Source: an uncultured Phycisphaerae bacterium (GTDB lineage: Bacteria > Planctomycetota > Phycisphaerae > UBA1845 > Fen-1342). From it: a DNA stretch of 64,000 nucleotides. Position 1 is the stretch's first letter. Each line of letters starts with the position of its first letter. Both the position numbers and the translations under genes were made by a program. The notes under the pieces were generated by a model. That model worked only from the letters and a program-made list of their open reading frames with translations. It was not told where the DNA came from and ran no database searches. Below, piece by piece: positions 1 through 15,199 of the stretch. The stretch covers positions 62,001 through 126,000 of the forward strand of contig CALGJV010000003.1 in NCBI GenBank assembly GCA_937928595.1, given 5' to 3'.

Positions 1-1301
1 CGCCCCGCGGTGACGTCGCTGCCCAGCGCCCACGCGAACAGCTCCCGCAGCCCCCCGCGCCAGTCGACCCCCATCACCAGCGCGAGGCCCAGCACGAACG
101 GGGCGAGATCCAGCAGTGCCCCGGCCATGCGCTGGAACGACAGCGCGATGGCGGCATCCGCCGGTAGTGCCGCCGGCTGGGCCAGTGCCGCGCGTCGGAA
201 CAGGAACAGCAGCACCAGCACGGACAGCATGACGGCGAGCGTCAGCGAATGCACCCACGCCGGTCCGCGCTGCGGCCCCGCGCGACCGGCCAGGACCTCA
301 CGCACGTCGATCGTGTTCTCGGCCGGTGGGCCTTCGACCCGCGCGAAACGCACGAAGCGCTGGCCGCTCCGGTCGGTCATCAGCAGGGCGAGGTGCTGAT
401 TGAAGGCGGTCGCGTGCTCGTACCGCGCCACGCCCGTGCCGGGCGGCAGCGGCGACAACTGCACTTCGGCGGTACGCCATTCGCTGCCGCCGGGATCCGC
501 TCCGCCCAGTCGGCGGTAGACCTTCAACTGCGGGCCGTCGTCCGGCGCCGCCAGGGCCGCGACGAGCATCGGCACGCCGGCCACCTCGGCGAACCAGAAC
601 CCGTCGAGCCGCGGCAGCGGCGGCGTGATCACGGTGCTGTCCCACGCGGTGCCCGCGCCGGCCTGTGTGTACATCTCCAGCGCCCCACGTTGCGGGCCGT
701 CCGCTATCAGGCGAAATATCGCGGGACGCCCATGCAGCAGCCCCAGCCGCGGCGGAGTGTCGTTTGCCGCGTCCGACGCGAGCCCGGGCGGGCAGGCCGC
801 CACCGCGGTCCAGACCCGGCCGTCGTAGCGGGCGATCGACAGCGGCGCCCCGCCGGGGTCGAAGGGTTGTGTGGCCGGGGGGGTGTCGTCCGTCAGGCGA
901 AGCAGCTCGCCCGGGCCTGGCGAGCGAACCAGCGCGTACAGGTACCGGGCGTCGCCGCACAGGTCGGAGGGCACGCGTTCACGCGGCAGAACGGCGCTGG
1001 CGAGCCAGGCGCCGTCGCCGAACACGTAGAAGCGACCGTGGCCGGTGACGGCGTAGAGACGCTCGCCGACCGGGTTGATTCCGACGATGCGGGCGTTGAG
1101 CGTCGGCACCGGCTCGAAGAACCCGCCGACCTTGCGCCGAAACACCAGCGACGCGTCGGACCGAGCGCTCACGATCCATAGCGCCGTCTCGGTCCCGCTC
1201 GTCAGGATCGTGCCGCTGGGACCGCGGTCCGCCGGCTGGGCCGCCGCGGCGGCGCAGACGCAACCGACCATGAGGGCCGCCGTCCGGCGCCGGGTGCTCA
1301 C
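1..1301 (-). CDS. RDD-like membrane protein with large exported N-terminal domain (3' end off window)
   Basis: The reading frame is open from a GTG at 1301 to the left window edge, about 433 codons, so the C-terminus is missing. The GTG overlaps the stop of the upstream lipoprotein gene in a GTGA arrangement, which implies translational coupling and supports this start; an ATG at 1271 is the alternative. Residues 1-22 look like a signal peptide (Arg-rich n-region, then CVCAAAAA). Residues 23-345 are soluble and rich in G, W, Y and D, with short repeated strand-like stretches that suggest a beta-propeller-like ectodomain. A membrane segment lies near residues 350-371, followed near 385-408 by R-M-A-G-A-L-L-D and hydrophobic residues, resembling the first helix of RDD proteins. 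The RDD call is from that motif alone. Substrate and role are unknown. Confidence 0.7.
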   Translation of the reverse strand, partial: MSTRRRTAALMVGCVCAAAAAQPADRGPSGTILTSGTETALWIVSARSDASLVFRRKVGGFFEPVPTLNARIVGINPVGERLYAVTGHGRFYVFGDGAWLASAVLPRERVPSDLCGDARYLYALVRSPGPGELLRLTDDTPPATQPFDPGGAPLSIARYDGRVWTAVAACPPGLASDAANDTPPRLGLLHGRPAIFRLIADGPQRGALEMYTQAGAGTAWDSTVITPPLPRLDGFWFAEVAGVPMLVAALAAPDDGPQLKVYRRLGGADPGGSEWRTAEVQLSPLPPGTGVARYEHATAFNQHLALLMTDRSGQRFVRFARVEGPPAENTIDVREVLAGRAGPQRGPAWVHSLTLAVMLSVLVLLFLFRRAALAQPAALPADAAIALSFQRMAGALLDLAPFVLGLALVMGVDWRGGLRELFAWALGSDVTAG

Positions 1302-2176
1302 GACCCGCGTCCTGTGGCCGCGCCGGCCTCGTCCGGCCCGACCGCGTCGACCCGTTCGATCTCGCCCTGCCAGCCGGCCGGGAAGTCGAACACGTCGGCC
1401 GGCAGGTCGTCGCGGAACTTGGCGCTGACGATGTCGAGGCGCATCTCGGCCCGGTTCGCGGGCCAGCGGATCACATAGCGCCGCGCCGTGCGCGGCCCGT
1501 CGCGTCCGATGGCTTCATATTGCCGCAGCTCGGCGTGCATGACGACCTGCCCGTCCGGCAGCCGGTCGATGATCTCCAGCGGCTGATACGGCGGCCGGGG
1601 ATCCAGGCGGATCTCGCGCGCGCCGCGGGGCTGCCGGTCAAGCCCGAAGCGCACGTAGATCAGCCGGTGATCGTCTCCCACCACCCGCAGCAGCGGCAGG
1701 AACCCGTCATCCAGGGTTTCGGAGAGGGGCCGGAGCATGAGCGCGTCAAGGAGCCGGTCCGGCGGCACCGGCAGGCCGCGGCCGACCCGGCCGCGGGCGT
1801 CGGCCCACAGGCCGTACCAGAGCTTGCGCACCTCGGGCTCGATCCAGACCCAGTAATGCTCGTCGTTGGAGCCGATCTGCGCGACGGTCCCGGCGAGCGA
1901 TTGCACGTCGAACAGAAGCGACTGCGGCGGGCGGAACAGCAGCCGGGCGTCGTGGCCGACGTAGGCGCGGGGTCGTCCGTCGGCGTCGGTGAAACGGAAC
2001 GAGACGAGGCCGCGGCAGCCGAGCGGGCGATCAATTCGGCCGAGGTTCTCATTGACGCGGTTCAGCGCCTCGCGGCGGGACTGCGGGGCAACCCCCTTCG
2101 GTCCGCCCCAGTCGAGGCCGTTGCACCCGCCCATGAGCGTGAGCAGCACGCCCAGCGCGCCGAGGGTTCTAGCCAT
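1298..2176 (-). CDS. Exported lipoprotein, LolA/DUF4292-like
   Basis: The 292-residue product begins with a hydrophobic signal ending in a lipobox (LMGGC), so Cys18 is the predicted lipidated residue. The body is a run of alternating strand-like segments ending in phrases such as DVFDFPAGWQGEIERV. That resembles planctomycete lipoproteins distantly related to the LolA/LolB fold, which bind lipid or lipoprotein. No catalytic motif is visible. The gene overlaps the upstream Cys4 protein by 8 bp and the downstream RDD-like gene by 4 bp, so the three are probably co-translated. A role in envelope assembly or monitoring is inference. Confidence 0.75.
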   Translation of the reverse strand: MARTLGALGVLLTLMGGCNGLDWGGPKGVAPQSRREALNRVNENLGRIDRPLGCRGLVSFRFTDADGRPRAYVGHDARLLFRPPQSLLFDVQSLAGTVAQIGSNDEHYWVWIEPEVRKLWYGLWADARGRVGRGLPVPPDRLLDALMLRPLSETLDDGFLPLLRVVGDDHRLIYVRFGLDRQPRGAREIRLDPRPPYQPLEIIDRLPDGQVVMHAELRQYEAIGRDGPRTARRYVIRWPANRAEMRLDIVSAKFRDDLPADVFDFPAGWQGEIERVDAVGPDEAGAATGRGS

Positions 2177-2711
2177 TCTCGTTCTCCCCGAGTGCGTCGG
2201 GCACGACGAAGTCCGCGGCGACGGTACCGCCGCCCAGCAACGCCTCGAGCTGGCCGCTGAGCCGCTCCAGTTCGTCGTCCGCGAGGTCGGGTCGCAGGAC
2301 GCGGCGCCGTCGGTCGGTGCGCGGCTCGCGAAACTCCCAGACGGGCGGCGTCGCGTCGTCCGCGGCGTGCTCCAGCTTCAGGACCTTCTTGCGCCAGAGC
2401 AGAAGGGCCAGCACGAACCGGAACTGCACGTGCTCCGGCCGGTCCGAGTCCTCCAGTCGGTCGAAGAACGCGTAGACGGCCTCGCGGTCGAACGGCAGGC
2501 TTCTGCGGGCGGCCGGTTCGGGCCGCTGCGTCCGCCACTGCCCCAGCGGCGGCGGATCGGTCGGCGGGGGGCATCCCGTGCAGTAGTCCCGGCGCTCGTA
2601 GCCGGACTCGGTTTCGTACAGGCAGGCCAGGAACGGCTGGCCCACTTCGAACGGCCGCCCGCAAGCTACGCACGCGCCCGTCGCCCGTGGCATGTTCCAG
2701 TCGCGCGTCAC
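2169..2711 (-). CDS. Conserved small Cys4 zinc-finger-like protein
   Basis: This 180-residue protein starts with a probable treble-clef or zinc-ribbon knuckle: C14-x2-C17 and C44-x2-C47, with an additional Cys30. Between the pairs the sequence describes a strand-turn-strand. The C-terminal two thirds is charged and helical, with an Arg-rich stretch near residue 125, and lacks any membrane segment. A second ATG six codons in is possible. It lies between ruvX and the lipoprotein gene and overlaps the latter by 8 bp. I do not recognise a characterised homologue. A nucleic-acid or protein-binding role is plausible from the zinc knuckle only. Confidence 0.7.
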   Translation of the reverse strand: MTRDWNMPRATGACVACGRPFEVGQPFLACLYETESGYERRDYCTGCPPPTDPPPLGQWRTQRPEPAARRSLPFDREAVYAFFDRLEDSDRPEHVQFRFVLALLLWRKKVLKLEHAADDATPPVWEFREPRTDRRRRVLRPDLADDELERLSGQLEALLGGGTVAADFVVPDALGENENG

Positions 2712-2773
2712 GCGGTCTCCCAGTCAGCGGTCGGCGATTATACGGCCCGCGAGCGGCGCCGCGAGGTTGTCGT

Positions 2774-3205
2774 TCAAGGGCTGGAGGGCGGGCGGCGGGC
2801 GGCGAGGAATGAGCGGAGCAAGGCCGTGGCGGCCAGGGCGTCGCGAAGCCGGCGGCGGCGGTTCGGCGGCACCGCCGCCTCGTCGAGCCACTGGTCGGCC
2901 TGGAAACTCGTAAGCCGTTCATCCCAGACTTCGACCGGCAAAGTGGACCGCGCCCGAACCGCGGCGATGAAATCACGCGTGCAGCGGGTCTGGGCGCTGT
3001 CGGTGCCGTCCATGTTCAGCGGCAGTCCGATGACCACACCGTCGGCTTCTTCGACCGCGGCGGCGGCGAGCACCTGGGCCGCGGCGTCGTCGAGGCCGGC
3101 GGCGGTGGGGAGGATGCGGGCGGGAAAGGCCATGGTCTCGTCGCGGTCGGACACGGCGAGTCCGATGCGGCGGGAGCCGAAGTCGACAGCGAGCCAGCGT
3201 CCCAT
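2774..3205 (-). CDS. ruvX: Putative pre-16S rRNA nuclease / Holliday junction resolvase YqgF (RuvX)
   Basis: The 143-residue product has the RNase H-like fold signature of YqgF: an N-terminal WLAVDFGSRRIGLAVSD strand-turn holding the first catalytic Asp, VVIGLPLNMDG in the middle, and VWDERLTS near residue 100. In Escherichia coli YqgF processes the 5' end of pre-16S rRNA. I chose ATG 3205 because its product has the usual family length (about 140) and a GGAG lies 11 nt upstream. ATG 3214 would add three residues but leaves GGAG only 2 nt away. It is the first gene of a minus-strand set and diverges from rpoB. Confidence 0.88.
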   Translation of the reverse strand: MGRWLAVDFGSRRIGLAVSDRDETMAFPARILPTAAGLDDAAAQVLAAAAVEEADGVVIGLPLNMDGTDSAQTRCTRDFIAAVRARSTLPVEVWDERLTSFQADQWLDEAAVPPNRRRRLRDALAATALLRSFLAARRPPSSP

Positions 3206-3561
3206 AATCAACATGACTCCGTTGGTCCGGTGACGGTGGTCCGTCACATCCCGCCTTCCCCAACTGCCTCCCGCGACGCAACTTGCGACGACCAGAAAAA
3301 TATCGCATCGGCCGCTTGCAATCCAGTGGCCCATCCATCAATAATGGTGGGCTTGCTTGAAATTGAAGATGCGCGGCGGACCGGCTCGTTTCAGCAGCAG
3401 CCAGCACGCGTGGCTGCGGGGGCACGACCGGCGGGCTAGCGGAGCCTGCCGGGCGGGGTCGTCCGTTGGACGCGTCGCCGGCCGCGGCTCGGCGGCCGGT
3501 GGGGGTTGGGACTCGATTTGAGCGCGCGCTATCCCGCAAGGACCACGCGAGGGACTCCCGC
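3206..3561. other. Divergent ruvX/rpoB intergenic region
   Basis: These 356 bp separate the ruvX and rpoB starts. The part near 3290-3355 is the most AT-rich stretch here and includes a small imperfect inverted repeat around 3330-3351 (CCCATCCAT...ATGGTGGG). A weak rpoB promoter candidate is TTGGGA (3506-3511) with TATCCC (3530-3535), 18 bp apart. I see no ribosomal protein gene, no convincing small ORF and no recognisable L10-type leader here. Confidence 0.5.
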
Positions 3562-7383
<3,822 letters not shown>

Positions 7384-7405
7384 GTTTCGCGGCGGAGGCC
7401 GGACG

Positions 7406-7906
7406 GTGGACGTGGTGTACGGCGACGGACGGGACGTGACGCCGGTCGAACTCACCGAGTTCTACCAGCGGCTGCGCCACGACATCGCCGCCCGCCCGGA
7501 GCAGATCCGCAAGATGATGGCGGGCAGCGCGGCGTTCGTGACGGCGCGCGTCGGCGGGCGGCTGATCGGGCTGGCCCGCGGCGTGTGCGACGGGCTCCGC
7601 GGCTACCTGACCGAGTGCAAGCTCGACCCGGGTTTCCAGGGACCGGCCGCGGTGACCCGCACCGACGGCCGGATCGAGCACGACCTGCACGGGATCGCGC
7701 GGGAGCTGGCGCGGCGGGTGCTCACCGCGCTGTACGCCGAGGGCGTGCAGCGGGTCGACGCGGTCGCGTACGGCACGGAAGTCGACTTCTGCGAGGAGCT
7801 GGGCTTCAAGCGCCCGGCCGGACTGGTGGGCGTGACGATGCGGGCCGAGGACTGGGCCGCCGCCGCGTCCGGGCCGGCGCGGGCGAAAACGGGTCCGGGC
7901 GCGTAG
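7406..7906 (+). CDS. GNAT-like N-acetyltransferase between rpoB and rpoC
   Basis: A GTG at 7406, preceded by GGCGGAGG, opens a 166-residue frame. It begins 23 bp after the rpoB stop and ends 35 bp before the rpoC ATG, so it should be on the rpoBC transcript. Fold cues for GNAT enzymes are the central strand region ([20 protein letters not shown]), a weak acetyl-CoA loop (HGIAREL in place of Q/R-x-x-G-x-G/A), a helix containing [11 protein letters not shown], and a C-terminal [10 protein letters not shown] that resembles the common FYxKxGF end. The acetyl-CoA loop is degenerate, so activity is uncertain. Its substrate is unknown; ribosomal or polymerase protein acetylation would only be a guess from position. 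Confidence 0.75.
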   Translation: MDVVYGDGRDVTPVELTEFYQRLRHDIAARPEQIRKMMAGSAAFVTARVGGRLIGLARGVCDGLRGYLTECKLDPGFQGPAAVTRTDGRIEHDLHGIARELARRVLTALYAEGVQRVDAVAYGTEVDFCEELGFKRPAGLVGVTMRAEDWAAAASGPARAKTGPGA

Positions 7907-7940
7907 GCGCCGCGGACCGCTACACGAGGGTGCCAAGCCG

Positions 7941-12359
<4,419 letters not shown>

Positions 12360-12388
12360 GCCCGCGGTCGTCCGCTGGGCATGAACAC

Positions 12389-12417
12389 ATCGCCCGCGGC
12401 CGTCGGTCGCGGGCGAT
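12389..12417 (+). terminator. Hairpin after rpoC
   Basis: A perfect 10-bp stem (ATCGCCCGCG / CGCGGGCGAT) with a 9-nt loop lies 30 bp after the rpoC stop. No U-tract follows, only TCCGTTGG, so it may be an RNA-stabilising or weak intrinsic terminator. Confidence 0.55.
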
Positions 12418-12456
12418 TCCGTTGGTGGGAGGGACGGCGGCGCGCTCGCACCGGGG

Positions 12457-12473
12457 CCGGCCCGCGGGGCCGG
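12457..12473 (-). terminator. Short GC hairpin after the NtrC-like gene
   Basis: CCGGCCC and GGGCCGG form a 7-bp stem around GCG, just past the stop of the minus-strand response regulator. It has no T-tract. With 12389-12417 it gives the convergent gene pair two hairpins. Confidence 0.35.
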
Positions 12474-12476
12474 GGT

Positions 12477-13832
12477 TCAACCGCCGGGGATGTTGTACTT
12501 GGCCATCTTGTCCCGCAGCGTGGTGCGCGGGATGCCCAGCCGCTGGGCCGCACGAGCCTGGTTGTTGCCGCACTGTCGCAGCGCCAGCACGATCATCCGC
12601 CGCTCGAGATCCGCTACCGTCTCGTGCAGATCCAGCGTCGCGGCCGTCAGCGGCTCGAGCGGCGGCGGAGCGGTCTCGCCGCGTCCGCCGCCCAGCGGCA
12701 GGACGTGCTCGGGCCGGATCTCGGGCCCGTCGCAGAAGGCCAGGGCGCGCTCCAGAACGTGCTCCAGCTCGCGGACGTTGCCCGGCCAGTGGTAGCGCAG
12801 CAGCTCGTCGAGCGCGGCGCCGCTCAGGTTGACGTGCCCGGCGTCGACTCGCCGCGCGTGGCGCGACAGAAAGTGTTGCGCCAGGATCGGCACGTCGTCG
12901 CGCCGCTCGCGCAGCGGCAGCAGGTCGATCCGCCCGCCGCTGAGACGGTCGAGCAGCTCCGCCCGCAGCCGGCCGTCCGCGACGGCCCTCGCGGGATCGG
13001 CGGCCGTGGTGCAGATCACCCGCACGTCGAGCTCGATGGGGGTCGCGGCGCCGCGCCGCTCGATCGCCCCGTGGGACAGCAGCCGCAACAGCCGGGGCTG
13101 CACCTCGAGCGGAATCCGCTCGAAATCGTCCAGCAGCAGCGTCCCCCCGTCGGCCAGTTCACAACGGCCGGCCCGCGGGCGGGCGGCCCCCGGCACGGCG
13201 CCCTTTTCGTAGCCGAACAGCTCATTCTCGAGCACGGCCGCGGCCACGTCCGCGCAGCCGAAGCGGACGAGCGGCTTGGCCCCGCGCGGGCTGAGTTCGT
13301 GGAGCGTCTCGGCCACGGCGTCGCGCCCCGTGCCCCGCTCGCCGACGATCAGCACCGGCCGGTTGGTCGGGGCGAGCGTCCGCACCTGCTGAAACACGCG
13401 GCGGAGTGCGGGGCTGCGCCCGACGAGCCGGCCGCACGTGTCCGGCGGGCCCCCGGCCCCGCCGGCCGGACGACGGGCCATCAGGGGCTCGAGCTTGGCC
13501 AGGAGTTCCTGGGTCGTGAAAGGCTTGGTGATGTAATCGTGGGCACCCCGCTTGATCGCGAGCACGGCGGTGTCGATCGTCGCGTAGGCGGTCATGAGGA
13601 TGACTTCGACCGCCGGGCGGGTCTGCTTGATGTGCGTGAGCAGGTCGAGCCCGCTGAGGCCGGGCATGCGGACGTCGGATACGACGACGTCGATCGGACA
13701 GGTGTCGAGAATGCGACGCGCGGCCGCCGCGTCGGCGGCTTCGTAGACCTGATAGCCGTTCTCGGCGAGCTCGATCTGGAGCGTGATCCGTTTCAACGGC
13801 TCGTCGTCGACGACGAGGATGGAACCGGGCAT
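12477..13832 (-). CDS. NtrC-family response regulator with degenerate AAA+ motifs
   Basis: The protein is 451 residues from ATG 13832 (MPGSILVVDDEP). The receiver domain (1-118) is intact, with D53 as the phospho-acceptor, the DD pair near 9-10 and K103. The central AAA+ domain (135-365) departs from active sigma-54 activators. Walker A is GERGTGRD, with Arg170 in place of Lys; Walker B is LLLDD, with Asp for the catalytic Glu at 236; and the sigma-54 contact loop is GAVPGA (211-216) instead of GAFTGA. The arginine-finger region (GRLRAELLDRL) is recognisable. A Fis-type helix-turn-helix occupies about 420-447 (NNQARAAQRLGIPRTTLRDK). It probably binds DNA and senses phosphorylation but may not drive sigma-54 open-complex formation. 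No cognate kinase is adjacent. Confidence 0.9.
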   Translation of the reverse strand: MPGSILVVDDEPLKRITLQIELAENGYQVYEAADAAAARRILDTCPIDVVVSDVRMPGLSGLDLLTHIKQTRPAVEVILMTAYATIDTAVLAIKRGAHDYITKPFTTQELLAKLEPLMARRPAGGAGGPPDTCGRLVGRSPALRRVFQQVRTLAPTNRPVLIVGERGTGRDAVAETLHELSPRGAKPLVRFGCADVAAAVLENELFGYEKGAVPGAARPRAGRCELADGGTLLLDDFERIPLEVQPRLLRLLSHGAIERRGAATPIELDVRVICTTAADPARAVADGRLRAELLDRLSGGRIDLLPLRERRDDVPILAQHFLSRHARRVDAGHVNLSGAALDELLRYHWPGNVRELEHVLERALAFCDGPEIRPEHVLPLGGGRGETAPPPLEPLTAATLDLHETVADLERRMIVLALRQCGNNQARAAQRLGIPRTTLRDKMAKYNIPGG

Positions 13833-13959
13833 ACGCGTCCCTGAAGTGTCCGAGGGGCCTCTCAACCGCCGGCCGCGCATTGCACCGCAAACAGCGCAGG
13901 ACCGCAACCGCCCGCGCGCCACCTCGCAGAGGGCTGCGTCGAGCCCCGTCGCGGAGCCG

Positions 13960-14631
13960 CTACCGGGCCGGCGGTCCCTGGGCGATCCGGGCTTCGAACG
14001 CGGCCTTCAGCTCCGGGTCGGCCAGGATCACGGCGATACGGGCCGCCAGCGCCTGGCCGTACTGCGTGCCGCGCTGCCGCTCGTCTTCGGTCGTGTGGCC
14101 CATCAGCAGCCCGAGCAGCTCGTTCTGGGTGGGCGCTGGTCCGGCCGTGCCCTTTTCGATCCGCGTGTTGCCGACGAAGCGGCTGAGCTGGTTGTACGCG
14201 ACGATCCGTTCGTCGAGGAAATCCTGCCGCGCCGCTCCCGACAGCGCGTGGTAGCGTTCAATGTCGCGCATCAGCAGGGGCTTGAATGCGTCGAACAGGT
14301 GGGCCCGGAATGCCGCCTGCTGCTCGGGGGCCGACGTGCGGTATTCGGCCAGGAACCGGTCGCGAAACGCGGCATCCGTGACCAGCCGCCGCACCTGCGC
14401 TTGAAGAAACGCCTCGCAGCGGGCCCCGCGCAGACGCGGCAGCCCCTTCGGGTGCATCATGTACTGGGCCACCACATCGGGCGGCGTGTCCGCGCCCGGC
14501 ACCGCCGGCACCAGCAGCACTTCCGCGACGAACCACCACAGTCCGCCCAGCGCCACGATGGGCGCAGCGCAGAGCGCGACCATCTTCGCCCGTCGCCACC
14601 GGTAGAATGACCGTGCGTCACCCGTCAGCAT
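13960..14631 (-). CDS. Single-pass membrane protein of unknown function
   Basis: ATG 14631 follows a strong GAGGAGCGC and gives 223 residues. A short basic cytoplasmic start (FYRWRRAK) is followed by one membrane helix at about 17-42 (VALCAAPIVALGGLWWFVAEVLLV). The remainder is a predicted extracytoplasmic helical domain rich in Ala, Arg, Glu and Gln, with regular heptad-like stretches. No lipobox, enzyme motif or known domain is evident. It diverges from the LigD-like gene at 14712. The frame stays open further upstream to 15126, but that extension overlaps the divergent gene and is Pro/Arg-rich. Confidence 0.65.
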   Translation of the reverse strand: MLTGDARSFYRWRRAKMVALCAAPIVALGGLWWFVAEVLLVPAVPGADTPPDVVAQYMMHPKGLPRLRGARCEAFLQAQVRRLVTDAAFRDRFLAEYRTSAPEQQAAFRAHLFDAFKPLLMRDIERYHALSGAARQDFLDERIVAYNQLSRFVGNTRIEKGTAGPAPTQNELLGLLMGHTTEDERQRGTQYGQALAARIAVILADPELKAAFEARIAQGPPAR

Positions 14632-14711
14632 GCGCTCCTCGGCGTCGCGGCGCCGCGGCCGCGCCGTCTGACAGCGTAGTCGAGCGCGGCGGGGGCGTAC
14701 AGGCGACCCGC

Positions 14712-15089
14712 ATGTTCGCGCTGCTGGAACACGACCCGACCCCGTCCACCGGAGCACCGCCGGCCGCCCCCCCGCATTGGGACCTGCTGGTCGCGGTGGC
14801 GGGCCTGGAGCGAGTGCCGACGTGGCGTTTGGTCGCCAACCCGCTGGCGGCGGCCGCGCCGATTCCAGCCGAGCGGATCGGCGACCACCGCCCCTTGTAC
14901 CTGACGTACGAGGGACCCGTGAGCGGCGACCGCGGCCGCGTGCGGCGGCTGGATGAAGGCCCGGCCGATGTGCTGGCGCTGGATGGACCGCGGCTGCTGG
15001 TCGTCTTTCACGGGCAGCGTCTGCGCGGGCGGTGGGAGGTCGTGGCCGGCGGCAGGGGGCACGTGCTGCGACGCGTGGCCGGGCCCTGA
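14712..15089 (+). CDS. Stand-alone LigD-type 3'-phosphoesterase-like protein
   Basis: This 125-residue protein keeps the order of motifs found in the N-terminal phosphoesterase domain of bacterial LigD: an early EHD, then HWDLL (the family has HxDLRLE), then HRPLYLTYEGPVSGDRGRVR and DEG (the family has H-x-x-Y-x-x-FEG-x-I-P...G-x-V-x-x-WDxG), ending in LRGRWEV. LigD PE domains trim 3' phosphates or ribonucleotides at DNA breaks during end joining. Here no ligase or polymerase domain is attached and no Ku gene is nearby. The His and Asp of the first two motifs are present. ATG 14712 lacks a clear Shine-Dalgarno sequence, so the start is uncertain. Confidence 0.7.
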   Translation: MFALLEHDPTPSTGAPPAAPPHWDLLVAVAGLERVPTWRLVANPLAAAAPIPAERIGDHRPLYLTYEGPVSGDRGRVRRLDEGPADVLALDGPRLLVVFHGQRLRGRWEVVAGGRGHVLRRVAGP

Positions 15090-15126
15090 ACGGCGGGGGG
15101 CACTGGCCCGTGGGGGGGGCCGCCAC

Positions 15127-15132
15127 TATAAA
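15127..15132 (+). promoter_or_regulatory. Candidate -10 (TATAAA) for the carboxypeptidase gene
   Basis: TATAAA stands out in a GC-rich gap 68 bp ahead of the GTG at 15200. No good -35 lies 16-18 bp upstream, so the promoter call rests on the -10 only. Confidence 0.35.
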
Positions 15133-15199
15133 GGGGGCGCTTGCCGGGCCGGCGGCGGCTCGACGGGCTTCCGTTCGTCAAGCTCCGAGGAGGTTCGGC

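Noticed and set aside
3466-3561. 32-codon N-terminal extension of rpoB
   Set aside because: The extension is Ala/Arg-rich and unlike any RpoB start; ATG 3562 gives the family N-terminus.
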